Counted from the first letter of the stretch, positions 44,984 through 54,321 are shown. The stretch: 64,000 nucleotides of DNA from Streptomyces lavendofoliae (GCF_014649735.1 NZ_BMTP01000004.1:310001-374000); one strand, 5' to 3'. A program made the numbers and translations. Notes: generated by a model from the sequence alone, not told the origin.

Positions 44984-45076
44984 CCCACCCCCGGGCCCGA
45001 TCGAACGCCGCACGCTACCGCACCCCCGGCGGCGACTACCCTGGTAGGTCGGCCCGTCCCCCTGCACAGGAGTGAA

Positions 45077-46882
45077 ATGGCAGTCAACCTCGTCAATGTC
45101 GAGGCAGTCAGCAAGGTGTACGGCACCCGTGCCCTGCTCGACGGTGTCTCCCTCGGCGTCTCCGAGGGGGACCGGATCGGTGTCGTCGGCCGCAACGGAG
45201 ACGGCAAGACCACCCTCATCCGGATGATCGCCAAGCTGGAGGACGCCGACACCGGGCGGGTCACGCACAGCGGCGGACTGCGCATCGGGGTGCTCACGCA
45301 GCACGACTCGCTCGACCCGGCCGCCACGGTGCGGCACGAGGTCATCGGGGACCTCGCCGACCACGAGTGGGCCGGCAGCGCCAAGATCCGGGACGTGCTG
45401 ACCGGGCTGTTCGGCGGGCTCGACCTGCCGGGGTTCCCGCAGGGGCTCGACACCGTCATCGGGCCGCTGTCGGGCGGCGAGCGGCGCCGTATCGCGCTCG
45501 CGAAGCTGCTGATCGCCGAGCAGGACCTGATCGTCCTCGACGAGCCGACGAACCACCTCGACGTGGAGGGCATCGCCTGGCTGGCCCGCCACCTCCAGGA
45601 GCGGCGCTCCGCGCTGGTGTGCGTGACGCACGACCGGTGGTTCCTCGACCAGGTCTGCACCCGGATGTGGGACGTCCAGCGCGGCTCGGTGCACGAGTAC
45701 GAGGGCGGCTACTCCGACTACGTCTTCGCACGGGCCGAGCGCGAGCGGATCGCCGCCACGGAGGAGGTCAAGCGGCAGAACCTGATGCGCAAGGAGCTGG
45801 CCTGGCTGCGGCGCGGCGCCCCGGCCCGTACCTCCAAGCCGCGCTACCGCATCGAGGCCGCCAACGAGCTGATCGCCGACGTGCCGCCGCCGCGCGACAC
45901 GAGCGAGCTGATGAAGTTCGCCAACGCGCGGCTGGGCAGGACCGTCTTCGACCTGGAGGACGTGACCGTCACCGCCGGGCCGAAGGTGCTGCTGAAGCAC
46001 CTGACCTGGCAGCTCGGGCCCGGCGACCGCATCGGCCTGGTCGGTGTCAACGGCGCCGGCAAGACCTCGCTGCTGCGTGCCCTCGCGGACGCCGCCACCA
46101 CGCGGGGCGAGGAGCAGCCGGCGGGCGGGCGGATCGTCGTCGGCAAGACGGTGCGCCTGGCCTACCTGTCGCAGGACGTCGCGGAACTCCCGGCGACGCT
46201 GCGGGTGCTGGAGGCGGTGCAGCAGGTGCGCGACCGCGTCGATCTCGGCAAGGGCCGGGAGATGACGGCGGGGCAGCTGTGCGAGCAGTTCGGCTTCACC
46301 AAGGAGAAGCAGTGGACCCCGGTGGGCGATCTGTCCGGTGGTGAGCGCCGCCGGCTGCAGCTGCTGCGGCTGCTGATGGACGAGCCGAACGTGCTGTTCC
46401 TCGACGAGCCGACGAACGACCTCGACATCGAGACGCTCACACAGCTGGAGGACCTCCTCGACGGCTGGCCCGGTTCGATGGTCGTCATCTCCCACGACCG
46501 GTTCTTCATCGAGCGGACGACGGACAAGACGTTCGCCCTGCTCGGCGACGCCACGCTGCGGATGCTGCCGCGCGGCATCGACGAGTACCTGGAGCGGCGC
46601 CGGCGGATGATCGAGACGGCCGCCCCGGTACCGGCCGCCGCCGCGTCCGCGCCGGTCAGGGAGAAGTCGGCGGGCGACTCCCGGGCCGCGAAGAAGGAGC
46701 TCCAGAAGATCGAGCGCCAGCTCGACAAGGTCTCCGAGAAGGAGGCCGCGCTGCACGCCCGGATCGCCGAGAACGCCACGGACTTCGAGCAGGTGGCGAA
46801 ACTCGACGCGGAGCTGCGGGAACTGGCGGCCCAGCGGGAGGACTTGGAAACCCGGTGGCTGGAACTCGCCGAGGACGCGTAG
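45077..46882 (+). CDS. ABC-F family ATPase (Uup-like)
   Basis: A 601-residue protein with two ABC ATPase domains and no membrane domain. Walker A sites are GRNGDGKTT and GVNGAGKTS, both signature motifs are LSGGERRR, and Walker B/switch regions are LDEPTNHLD...VTHDR and LDEPTNDLD...ISHDR. A linker of charged helices and a C-terminal coiled coil (residues ~530-600) fit Uup-type ABC-F proteins that act on the ribosome. Antibiotic resistance is not implied. AGGAGTG before ATG 45077 gives the start; a long open frame running in from upstream is not coding. Confidence 0.92.
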   Translation: MAVNLVNVEAVSKVYGTRALLDGVSLGVSEGDRIGVVGRNGDGKTTLIRMIAKLEDADTGRVTHSGGLRIGVLTQHDSLDPAATVRHEVIGDLADHEWAGSAKIRDVLTGLFGGLDLPGFPQGLDTVIGPLSGGERRRIALAKLLIAEQDLIVLDEPTNHLDVEGIAWLARHLQERRSALVCVTHDRWFLDQVCTRMWDVQRGSVHEYEGGYSDYVFARAERERIAATEEVKRQNLMRKELAWLRRGAPARTSKPRYRIEAANELIADVPPPRDTSELMKFANARLGRTVFDLEDVTVTAGPKVLLKHLTWQLGPGDRIGLVGVNGAGKTSLLRALADAATTRGEEQPAGGRIVVGKTVRLAYLSQDVAELPATLRVLEAVQQVRDRVDLGKGREMTAGQLCEQFGFTKEKQWTPVGDLSGGERRRLQLLRLLMDEPNVLFLDEPTNDLDIETLTQLEDLLDGWPGSMVVISHDRFFIERTTDKTFALLGDATLRMLPRGIDEYLERRRRMIETAAPVPAAAASAPVREKSAGDSRAAKKELQKIERQLDKVSEKEAALHARIAENATDFEQVAKLDAELRELAAQREDLETRWLELAEDA

Positions 46883-46933
46883 CCCCACCGGTACGTGGGG
46901 AAGCCGTGGAGAGCGGATAACGACGGCATCACA

Positions 46934-46969
46934 GGCCGGTCCTCCCTTGGGAACAGGGGCGGACCGGCC
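46934..46969 (+). terminator. Hairpin downstream of the ABC-F gene
   Basis: GGCCGGTCC (46934-46942) and GGACCGGCC (46961-46969) pair perfectly around an 18-nt loop that itself contains TCCC/GGGA, followed by CCTTTCGTG. It lies 51 nt past the ABC-F stop. Confidence 0.6.
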
Positions 46970-47126
46970 CCTTTCGTGTCGGTGTCGAGTGATAGAAAGA
47001 AGCCCCGCTCGACTCACGCAACACTGCGGAATCCATGTCCGATTCGCTCCTTTCCGGTGGTACGTGCGCGCCGGAATCGCGGGGGAGGCCGGTCGGGCAG
47101 CGGGCCGCACGAAGGGGGAAGCGCTG

Positions 47127-49052
47127 ATGACTCAGCCGCCCAGCCAGCAACCGCCGCAGGGGGGCTCCGGGTCTCCGCAGGACCCGCACCAGCAGCCTCC
47201 CCAGGCACCGCAGCCGCCTGCCACCGCGCCCGGTCACGCGGCCCCGCCGCCGCCCGCCGGCCCGCCGTCGTCGCCGCCGCAGATGCCCCCCGGCCCGCCG
47301 CCGGCCGCCGCCCCGGGCTACGGCCACCCGCAGACGCCTCCCGGCCAGCCGGGGTACGGCCACCCGCAGACGCCTCCCGGCCAGCCGGGGTACGGCTACC
47401 CGCAGACGCCTCCCGGCCAGCCGGGGTACGGCTACCCGCAGACGCCGCCGGCCGCCGCCCCGGGGTACGGCTATCCCCAGGCTCCCGGGCAGCAGCCCGG
47501 TCCGTACAAGGTGCCCGGACCCTACGACCAGCAGCCGGGCCCCTACGGCTACCCGACCCAGCCGCAGTACCCCGGGGTGCCCACCCCGCCGCCCGCCGGC
47601 CCGCGCGGGCCGTTCAAGGGCAAGCCGGCCGCCGTCGTCGCGGCGGCCGTCGCCGCCCTGCTCGTGATCGGCGGCGGCACCTACTTCGCCCTCAGCGGTG
47701 ACGACAGCGAACCCAAGAAGCCCGACGCCAAGGGTTCCAGCGCCGCGCCGGCCCCGTCGGGCAGCGGCGAGGTCGACCAGGGCGACGGCACCGGCGGTGG
47801 CCGCGACGCCGACGACGACCTGAACGCCGGCCGCAAGGACGGCGAGGCCAAGGTCGAGTGGCTGGCGACCAACGACGTGGACCTGCCGCGCAACGGCGCG
47901 GACGTGTACGGCCCGTGGGTCGTCGGCGACACCGTCGTCAAGGCCATGTACAAGAGCGTCGTGGGCTACTCGGCGGCCGACGGCAAGAAGAAGTGGGAGG
48001 TGCCGTTCACCACCGAGGTGTGCACCGCCCCGGTCGCGCCCGCCGCGGACGGCACGATCGTCCTCGGGCTCAACGACAAGGCCGGTGAGAAGGCCGACTG
48101 CGTGGTGCTCCAGCAGATCGACCTCAAGACCGGCAAGGCCGGGTGGAAGAAGCCCGTGCCGCAGGGCACCGGCTTCAACGCGCTGTCCGACATGACGCTC
48201 GCCATCAGCGGCAACACCGTGACGGCCGCCGGCACCGGAAACTCCCACGGCTTCTCGCTCGCCGACGGCAAGCAGCTGTTCGGCACGCCGGACGCCGACT
48301 GCAAGCCCTTCGCCTTCGCGGGCGGGCCGAAGCTGATCGCCGCGTCCCGGTGCCGTACCGGCGACTACAACAAGACCCAGCACCAGGTCAGCGAGGTCGA
48401 CCCGGCGACCGGCAAGCCGAAGTGGACGTACCGTCTGCCGGCCAACTGGGAGGTCACCAAGGTCTTCTCGGTGAGCCCGCTGGTCATCTCCACCGAGGAG
48501 CCCGACAAGAAGACGTGGAGCATCGTCGCGCTGACGGACTCGGGCAAGCTGCGCTCGACGCTCGACGGCGGCAAGGACAAGTTCAACCCGAAGTGCGGCG
48601 GCTCCTTCGTCGTCTTCGGTGAGAACCTCCAGGGCTGCGTCGGGGTCGCCGCCGACGCCGGCACGTTCTACATGTCGACGGAGCCCACCCAGCTCACCAA
48701 CGGCACCAACGACGTGGTGGCGTTCGACCTGAACACCGGCAAGGCCAAGTGGCGCGCCCCCGCGGGCCCGCAGCGGACGATGACCCCGCTGCGGATGGAG
48801 GGCGGCGACGTCCTGCTGTACATGGAGGGCTCCTGGGACCGCGGCGGCGCCGTCGCGACCCTCGCCCCGACCGGCGGCGCGCCGAAGGTGCTGCTCCAGC
48901 ACCCGGCGTCGACGGCCGAGATCGAGAGCGACTTCTACTCGCCCAAGTACGCCTACGCCGACGGACGCTTCTTCATCGCCAGCGGTCGCGTCAGCGCCCG
49001 CAACGACACCGAGGAGAAGCAGACGAAGACGATGATGGCCTTCGGCAAGTGA
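47127..49052 (+). CDS. PQQ-type beta-propeller membrane protein (copy 1)
   Basis: This 641-residue protein has a ~160-residue Pro/Gly/Gln/Tyr-rich cytoplasmic N-terminus, a transmembrane helix at ~168-188, an acidic linker, and an extracellular seven- or eight-bladed propeller of PQQ-like repeats (VVGYSAADGKKKWEVPF, QIDLKTGKAGWKKPV, VAFDLNTGKAKWRAP). PQQ-binding residues are not evident, so it is likely a structural or sensing propeller. The role is unknown. Two related loci follow: a decayed copy and copy 2. GGGGGAAGCGCTG precedes ATG 47127. Confidence 0.82.
   Translation: MTQPPSQQPPQGGSGSPQDPHQQPPQAPQPPATAPGHAAPPPPAGPPSSPPQMPPGPPPAAAPGYGHPQTPPGQPGYGHPQTPPGQPGYGYPQTPPGQPGYGYPQTPPAAAPGYGYPQAPGQQPGPYKVPGPYDQQPGPYGYPTQPQYPGVPTPPPAGPRGPFKGKPAAVVAAAVAALLVIGGGTYFALSGDDSEPKKPDAKGSSAAPAPSGSGEVDQGDGTGGGRDADDDLNAGRKDGEAKVEWLATNDVDLPRNGADVYGPWVVGDTVVKAMYKSVVGYSAADGKKKWEVPFTTEVCTAPVAPAADGTIVLGLNDKAGEKADCVVLQQIDLKTGKAGWKKPVPQGTGFNALSDMTLAISGNTVTAAGTGNSHGFSLADGKQLFGTPDADCKPFAFAGGPKLIAASRCRTGDYNKTQHQVSEVDPATGKPKWTYRLPANWEVTKVFSVSPLVISTEEPDKKTWSIVALTDSGKLRSTLDGGKDKFNPKCGGSFVVFGENLQGCVGVAADAGTFYMSTEPTQLTNGTNDVVAFDLNTGKAKWRAPAGPQRTMTPLRMEGGDVLLYMEGSWDRGGAVATLAPTGGAPKVLLQHPASTAEIESDFYSPKYAYADGRFFIASGRVSARNDTEEKQTKTMMAFGK
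47316..47450 (+). repeat. 36-bp coding tandem repeats
   Basis: Three full units plus a partial of a 36-bp repeat coding GYG(H/Y)PQTPPGQP in the N-terminal tail of copy 1. A weaker GYGYP periodicity continues downstream and is shared with copy 2. Copy number is likely to vary between strains. Confidence 0.85.
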
Positions 49053-49068
49053 GCCCAGGGCCCGTCCG

Positions 49069-49430
49069 ATGAGTCAGCCGGGCACCCCGCTGTCGGCGGC
49101 TCCGCCCCGGCGCCCGGGGAAGCCCGGTCCGGCCCCGTCTCCTCGACCGCGCCGGGCCTGGACCAGGCGGTGGCCGGCCGGGTCGACGCCGCCCGCGGGG
49201 CGGACGAGACCGTGCTGCCGTACCCGCGGGAACACCGTGGACGACCCCGGCTCCGGCGCGGACGTCCACGGCCCCTGCGGGTGGGCGACACCGTCGTCAT
49301 CGCCAGGCGGCTGTCCGACCCGAAGCCGCCGCACCCCGCCGGCCGCCACCTCCTCGTCGACGGCCGCGCCGGCGGCTTCGGCGACGAGCCGGAGCGGGGC
49401 ACGGCGATCACGACGGCCTTCGGCACGTGA
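49069..49430 (+). pseudogene. Decayed third copy of the PQQ-propeller gene
   Basis: A remnant between two intact paralogues. In one frame the segment GADVHGP matches GADVYGP of copy 1. In the next frame it continues RVGDTVVIARR against VVGDTVVKAMY, so a single-base frameshift lies near 49275. The remnant ends ERGTAITTAFGT-stop, parallel to the copy 1 ending EKQTKTMMAFGK-stop, which means nearly the whole propeller has been deleted. The N-terminal Pro-rich part is also out of frame. ATG 49069 (MSQPGTP) is the likely old start. Confidence 0.65.
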
Positions 49431-49490
49431 CCGCGTCCTGACTCCCCACGCCCTGAACCGACACCCTTCACTCCCAGAGGTACGCATCCC

Positions 49491-51272
49491 ATGACGCAGC
49501 CACCACCGCCGCCCAACCAGCCGCCGAACCAGCCCCCTTCGGGTGGTTTCGGCGCCCCGCAGGACCCTCCCCCTGGCTCCGCCGGGGGGACGCCCACCCC
49601 CGGCGGGTTCGGCGCCCCGACGCCCCCGCCCGGCCCGGGCTACGGCTACCCGCACGCCCCCCAGCCGCCGCAGACGCCGCCCCCGGCCCAGCCGCCCGGT
49701 TACGGCTACCCGCAGGTGCCCGGCCCGTACCCGCCGCAGCAGCCCGGCTACGGCTACCCCACGGCTCCGATGCAGCAGGCCCCGCAGCCGATGCCGCCGC
49801 AGTCCGGGGCCGGCGGGGGCGGGAAGCTGTCCACGCAGATGCAGATCATCATCGCGGCGGCCGTCGCCGTGGTCCTGATCGTCGGTGCCGGCATCTGGTA
49901 CGCCGGTTCCCAGGACGACCCCGCGAACGACGCCAAGGGCTCCACCGGGACCAGTGAGAGCGGCGGCCAGGGGACGGGCGGCACCGCCCCGGGCGGCAGC
50001 GGCAAGGAGAAGCCGTCCGCCAACACCAAGGCGAAGGTGGCGTTCCAGCTGCCGCTGCCGAAGGTCACCGACATCACCAACGTCACCGGCTCCTGGACCA
50101 CCGACAAGGCGTACGTGAAGACCGGCATCGAGTCGGTGGTCGGTTACGACATCGCCAAGGGGACACCCCTGTGGACGACCGCGCTGCCCGGCCAGGTGTG
50201 CGCGGCCTCGCGGCACGTCAAGGACAACAGGACCGCGATCGTCTTCGAGGCGGCCAAGCGCGTGCCGCCGAAGAACTTCCAGCCCTGCACCGAGGTCGGC
50301 GCCATCGACCTGACCACCGGCAAGCTGCTGTGGCGCAAGTCCGTCGCGACCCCCGACTCCGGTGACGAGAAGGCATCGTTCGACGAGGTGACCGTCGGCG
50401 CCGGCACGGTCGCCGCCGGCGGCCTGGACGGCGGCGCCGCCTGGGACCTGGCCACCGGCAAGGAGCTGTGGAAGCCGCAGATCGACGCCGAGGAATGCGA
50501 GGACCGGGGCTACGGCGGCGGCGAGGCGCTGGTCGCGGCTCGGCTGTGCGGTTCGCTCGACAACGGGTACCTGCTCATCCAGAACCTCGACCCGAGGACC
50601 GGCGCGCCCCTGTCGTCGTACAAGATGCCGGCCGGCGTCGAGGACGCGGGCATCGTCTCCACCAAGCCGCTGGTGGTCGCCGCCGACGTCGGCGACACCG
50701 CCGGTGACGGCTCCGGCATCTCCGACTTCTTCTCCATCGACGAGAAGACCGGCAAGCTCAAGGTGAAGATCGCGGCCGACGCCGAGCGGTACGCCGCCGA
50801 GTGCGACTCGACCGGCGTGGAGGTCTGCCACCGGGTGGTCGTCGGCAACAACCGGCTCTACCTGCCCACCGAGGACCACGAGGGCGGCGGCGAGTACGGC
50901 GACACCAACGAGATCGTGTCCTTCGACCTCACCACCGGCAAGCCCACCACCGACAAGGCCGACGCGGGCGACCGGTACTCGATGTTCCCGCTGCGGATGG
51001 ACGGCGGCAACATCATCGCCTACAAGAAGCCCCCGTACGACGCGGGCGGGCAGGTCGTGAGCATCGACGGCGGGACGTTCAAGCAGACCCTCCTGCTGCA
51101 GAACCCGTCCGACAAGGCCGTGCGCGACGCGGAGTCGTCCTTCGTCCTGGACTCCGCCGAGATCCGCTACACCGACGGCCGGCTGTTCATCGCCGACAAC
51201 CTGTTCGACGCGCCGAGCGGCACGTCCACCGACCGGAAGGAGTACCTGGCCATCTCGTTCACCACGAGGTGA
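49491..51272 (+). CDS. PQQ-type beta-propeller membrane protein (copy 2)
   Basis: A 593-residue paralogue of the 47 kb gene with the same design: a Pro/Gly/Tyr-rich cytoplasmic tail (residues 1-~112, GYGYP repeats), a transmembrane helix at ~118-138, a Gly/Ser linker, and an extracellular propeller with blades such as VVGYDIAKGTPLWTTALP, AIDLTTGKLLWRKSV and VSFDLTTGKPTTDKA. The function is unknown. CCCAGAGGTACGC precedes ATG 49491. A very strong terminator follows, so the cluster ends here. Confidence 0.82.
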   Translation: MTQPPPPPNQPPNQPPSGGFGAPQDPPPGSAGGTPTPGGFGAPTPPPGPGYGYPHAPQPPQTPPPAQPPGYGYPQVPGPYPPQQPGYGYPTAPMQQAPQPMPPQSGAGGGGKLSTQMQIIIAAAVAVVLIVGAGIWYAGSQDDPANDAKGSTGTSESGGQGTGGTAPGGSGKEKPSANTKAKVAFQLPLPKVTDITNVTGSWTTDKAYVKTGIESVVGYDIAKGTPLWTTALPGQVCAASRHVKDNRTAIVFEAAKRVPPKNFQPCTEVGAIDLTTGKLLWRKSVATPDSGDEKASFDEVTVGAGTVAAGGLDGGAAWDLATGKELWKPQIDAEECEDRGYGGGEALVAARLCGSLDNGYLLIQNLDPRTGAPLSSYKMPAGVEDAGIVSTKPLVVAADVGDTAGDGSGISDFFSIDEKTGKLKVKIAADAERYAAECDSTGVEVCHRVVVGNNRLYLPTEDHEGGGEYGDTNEIVSFDLTTGKPTTDKADAGDRYSMFPLRMDGGNIIAYKKPPYDAGGQVVSIDGGTFKQTLLLQNPSDKAVRDAESSFVLDSAEIRYTDGRLFIADNLFDAPSGTSTDRKEYLAISFTTR

Positions 51273-51292
51273 CCCGTACCCAGCGGTCGGCC

Positions 51293-51333
51293 GACGGCCC
51301 GGCACCCCGGAGCATCCGGGGTGCCGGGCCGTC
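51293..51333 (+). terminator. Strong terminator after propeller copy 2
   Basis: A perfect 19-bp stem (51293-51311 with 51315-51333) and a 3-nt loop, 21 nt after the stop codon. Confidence 0.85.
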
Positions 51334-51495
51334 CACTTGGTGAAGCGCCTGTCGCCCTGTGCGGCGAACTATTCGACAATCCGGGGGGCTTTCGCCACGT
51401 AGGGGGCGCGCTCCGTCGAACAAGCGTGTAGCTTGCCGGGTCAACAGTGCCGGGGGTGGCGGGGGGCCGGGCCCCCGGGGGATGGGGGATGGTCG

Positions 51496-52308
51496 ATGGG
51501 CGTGCGGCTCATGGTGGTCGACGAGCACCGGCTGCTCGCCGAGGCGCTCGCCTCGGCGCTCAAACTGCGCGGGCACCGGGTGCTCGCCGCCGCCGCGCCC
51601 ACCGCGGGCGCGGCCGAGCTGGTGGTGAGCCGGGCGCCGGAGGTGTGCCTCCTGGGGACGGCCGCGCCGGCCGAGCCGGGGGTCTTCGACCCGATCGTGA
51701 CGATCAAGAGGGAGCGCCCGCAGGTGGCGGTGGTGGTGCTCGGCCCGGTGCCGTCACCGCGCGGGATCGCGGCGGCGTTCGCGGCCGGTGCCTCCGGCTA
51801 CGTACGCCATGACGAGCGCATCGAGGGCGTGGAGCGGGCCATGATGAAGGCCCGGGCGGGGGAGGCGGCGGTGGCGCCGCAGCTCCTCCAGGGCGCCTTC
51901 ACCGAGCTGCTCAATCCGGTGGCGCAGCCGGACGACGAGGGGCAGCGGCTGCTGCGGCTGCTCACCCCGCGCGAGGTGGAGGTGCTGGTGCGGGTGGCGG
52001 AGGGCGAGGACACCCGGCTGATCGCGGCCGGGATGAGGATCGCGCCGAGCACCGCGCGTACGCATGTGCAGCGGGTGCTGATGAAGCTGGGCGTCGGGTC
52101 GCGGCTGGAGGCCGCCGCCCTCGCCGCCCGTACGGGACTGCTCGACCGGGCGGCGTCCTCGGGGACGGTGGTGGCGCCCCGGGCTCCTCGGGCGCCTGGG
52201 ACTACTGAGACACCGGTGGCTGCCGAGACTTCGGGGGCGCCCGAGGCCCCTCGGGCGCTTGAGACCCCCGGGACCCCCGGGACGCCGCAGGGGCCGGACA
52301 TCCCCTGA
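51496..52308 (+). CDS. LuxR-type regulator with degenerate receiver domain
   Basis: This 270-residue protein is a response regulator in outline: a receiver-like domain (VRLMVVDEHRLLAEAL), a LuxR helix-turn-helix (LTPREVEVLVRVAEGEDTRLIAAGM...ARTHVQRVLMKLGV, residues ~160-210) and a Pro/Ala/Thr-rich tail. The usual phospho-acceptor Asp is replaced by Gly54 (PEVCLLGTAAP) and the conserved Lys is not evident (GYVRHDE), so it cannot be phosphorylated in the normal way. No kinase gene is adjacent. ATG 51496 follows GGGGGATGG; GTG 51502 is an alternative. Confidence 0.83.
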   Translation: MGVRLMVVDEHRLLAEALASALKLRGHRVLAAAAPTAGAAELVVSRAPEVCLLGTAAPAEPGVFDPIVTIKRERPQVAVVVLGPVPSPRGIAAAFAAGASGYVRHDERIEGVERAMMKARAGEAAVAPQLLQGAFTELLNPVAQPDDEGQRLLRLLTPREVEVLVRVAEGEDTRLIAAGMRIAPSTARTHVQRVLMKLGVGSRLEAAALAARTGLLDRAASSGTVVAPRAPRAPGTTETPVAAETSGAPEAPRALETPGTPGTPQGPDIP

Positions 52309-52319
52309 TGTCCGGCCCC
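52290..52319. terminator. Bidirectional hairpin between convergent genes
   Basis: GGGGCCGGACAT (52290-52301) pairs with 52308-52319 around a 6-nt loop. It includes the stop codon of the regulator gene and lies 5 nt from the converging small membrane protein gene. Confidence 0.75.
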
Positions 52320-52323
52320 GGGT

Positions 52324-52611
52324 TCACTCGGCGGGCGGCGCCGGCGCGGGGGTCGGCGGGGCGACCGGACGCAGCCAGAGCCAGATCAGGAAGAACAGCC
52401 CGAGCGCGAGCATGCCCAGTCCCGTCCAGAGGTTGATGTTGACGCCGACGGCCTTCTCCAGGTCCGCGTCGGACGCCGTGAGCCCGGCGACGGTGACGAT
52501 GATCCCGTAGACCGTGAACAGGCCCCCGATGATGCGCCGGATGTCGAAGAGTCGGGCGGCGGTGGCGGACTTCTTCTCCAGCTCGGAGACTTCACGCTGC
52601 AGTTCGGACAT
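52324..52611 (-). CDS. Small two-helix membrane protein
   Basis: A 95-residue protein with a short N-terminal coiled coil (MSELQREVSELEKKSAT), two transmembrane helices at ~28-46 and ~60-80, and a Pro/Ala tail. No family name is recognised. It starts 22 nt downstream of the symporter stop on the same strand, so it is probably co-transcribed and may be an accessory subunit, as small membrane proteins are for some solute/sodium symporters. GAGGCACCG is the ribosome-binding region. Confidence 0.8.
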   Translation of the reverse strand: MSELQREVSELEKKSATAARLFDIRRIIGGLFTVYGIIVTVAGLTASDADLEKAVGVNINLWTGLGMLALGLFFLIWLWLRPVAPPTPAPAPPAE

Positions 52612-52632
52612 GGCTCGGTGCCTCCGGGGCGG

Positions 52633-54321
52633 TCAGAAGGAGTACGGCAGGTAGCAGGCGGCGGCCAGGAGGACGGCTCCCCAGCCGAGCAGGGCGGGGC
52701 GCCGGTACCAGGCGTCGTCGCCCTCGGACGGCGCCTCCTCCATGCCCGGCGACCTCGTCCCGTACACCAGTCCCGCCAGCTGCGCCTCGGGCTTGGGGGC
52801 GGTGAAGAGGGTGACGGCGACCATCACCACCGCGCCGGCGACGAAGCCGACGATCGCCGAGACGAAGTTGGCGCCCTGGTCGGTGGGGATGGCGATGACG
52901 CCCTGCTTGTAGATGACGAAGTAGTTGACCATCGCGGCGACCGTGCCCGCGACCAGGCCCCAGAACCCGGACTTGACGGAGGCGCGCTTCCAGAACATGC
53001 CGATGATGAAGACCACGAACATCGGCACGTTGAAGAAGGAGAACAGGGTCTGGAGGTAGCCCATGATGTTGGAGAAACTGGCGGCGAGGAACGCGGTGCC
53101 GATGGAGGCCAGGACGCCGACGGCGGTGACGATCCGGCCGAAGCGCAGGTAGTACGTGTCGTCGCGGTCCCTGACCACGTACTTGGCCCAGATGTCGGCG
53201 GTGAAGACGGTGTTGAACGACGACACGTTCGCCGCCATGCCGGCCATGAAGGCGGCGAGCAGTCCGGTCACGGCGATGCCCAGGACGCCGTTGGGCAGCA
53301 GCTCCTGCATCAGCAGCGGGATGGCGTCGTTGTAGGTGAGACCGGAGCCCGCCGTGCCGATCTTCGGGACGAGGACGGCGGCGACCAGGCCGGGGATCAT
53401 CACCACGAACACGATGAAGATCTTGGGGAAGGCGGCGATCAGCGGAGTGCGCTTGGCGGCCGACAGGTTCTTCGCGGACAGGGCGCGCTGCACCTCGGCG
53501 AAGTTGGTGGTCCAGTAGCCGAAGGAGAGCACGAAGCCGAGGCCGAGGACGATGGTCAGCCAGTTGGCACCCAGCGGGTTGGCGTCGCCGATGCCGGTGC
53601 CGCCCCAGGCGGAGAGGAAGTCGGAGCCGTGGCTCTTCTCCAGTGAGCCGGTCAGGCCGTCCCAGCCGCCGACCCGCTTCAGACCGAGGACGGTCAGCGG
53701 GATGAGCGCGGCGAGGATCACGAAGAACTGGAGCACCTCGTTGTAGATCGCGGAGGACAGGCCGCCGATGGTGATGTACGCCAGGACGAAGAACCCGGCG
53801 ACGACGATGGAGACCCACTGCGGCCAGCCGAGCAGTGCCTCGACGACGATCGACAGGGCGTAGAGGTTGACGCCCGCGATGAGGATGGCGGCGAAGGCGA
53901 ACAGCACGGAGCTGAGCAGGTGCGCGGGCCTGTCGAACCGCTGGAGCAGGAACTCGGGTACGGAGCGGACCTTGGACCCGTAGTAGAAGGGCATCATCAC
54001 CAGGCCCAGGAAGACCATGGCGGGGATGGCGCCGATCCAGTACCAGTGGACGACCGCCACGCCGTACTGGGCGCCGGTGGCGGCCATGCCCAGGATCTCC
54101 GTCGCCCCCAGGTTGGCGGCGACGAACGCCAGCCCGGTGACCCAGGCGGGCAGGGAGCGGCCCGAGAGGAAGAAGTCGAGGCTGGTCCTCACGCTCGCCC
54201 GGGCGGCGAAGCCGATGCCCAGGACCACGGCGAAGTAGATCGCCAGGATCGTGTAGTCGAGCCCGTTGGTGGGGAGCCGGAGCCCGTCGGCCAGGTACGG
54301 CCCGTCGGCCAGGTGACGCAT
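52633..54321 (-). CDS. Sodium:solute symporter, probable galactose transporter
   Basis: A 562-residue member of the SSS family (vSGLT-like) with about 14-15 helices. LDYTILAIYFAVVLGIGFAAR and FFLSGRSLPAWVTGLAFVAANLGATEI near the N-terminus are typical of SGLT-type sugar/Na+ cotransporters. It is divergent from galT-galE-galK with a shared 275-bp control region, so galactose or a related sugar is the probable substrate. Length is normal. Its downstream neighbour is the small membrane protein. Confidence 0.88.
   Translation of the reverse strand: MRHLADGPYLADGLRLPTNGLDYTILAIYFAVVLGIGFAARASVRTSLDFFLSGRSLPAWVTGLAFVAANLGATEILGMAATGAQYGVAVVHWYWIGAIPAMVFLGLVMMPFYYGSKVRSVPEFLLQRFDRPAHLLSSVLFAFAAILIAGVNLYALSIVVEALLGWPQWVSIVVAGFFVLAYITIGGLSSAIYNEVLQFFVILAALIPLTVLGLKRVGGWDGLTGSLEKSHGSDFLSAWGGTGIGDANPLGANWLTIVLGLGFVLSFGYWTTNFAEVQRALSAKNLSAAKRTPLIAAFPKIFIVFVVMIPGLVAAVLVPKIGTAGSGLTYNDAIPLLMQELLPNGVLGIAVTGLLAAFMAGMAANVSSFNTVFTADIWAKYVVRDRDDTYYLRFGRIVTAVGVLASIGTAFLAASFSNIMGYLQTLFSFFNVPMFVVFIIGMFWKRASVKSGFWGLVAGTVAAMVNYFVIYKQGVIAIPTDQGANFVSAIVGFVAGAVVMVAVTLFTAPKPEAQLAGLVYGTRSPGMEEAPSEGDDAWYRRPALLGWGAVLLAAACYLPYSF

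Noticed and set aside
41345..46882. 1845-codon open frame spanning rsmA, ispE, the acyltransferase and the lipoprotein region
   Set aside because: Only its last 601 codons, from ATG 45077 with a good ribosome-binding site, encode the ABC-F protein. The rest is an out-of-phase or antisense frame kept open by high GC and is Arg/Pro-rich without domains.
45077..46882. ABC-F antibiotic-resistance determinant
   Set aside because: The C-terminal coiled coil and linker are those of housekeeping Uup-like proteins, and no antibiotic gene cluster is nearby.
47316..47450. Short regular repeats resembling a CRISPR array
   Set aside because: The 36-bp units are contiguous, in frame and encode a Pro/Gly/Tyr tail; there are no unique spacers or cas genes.
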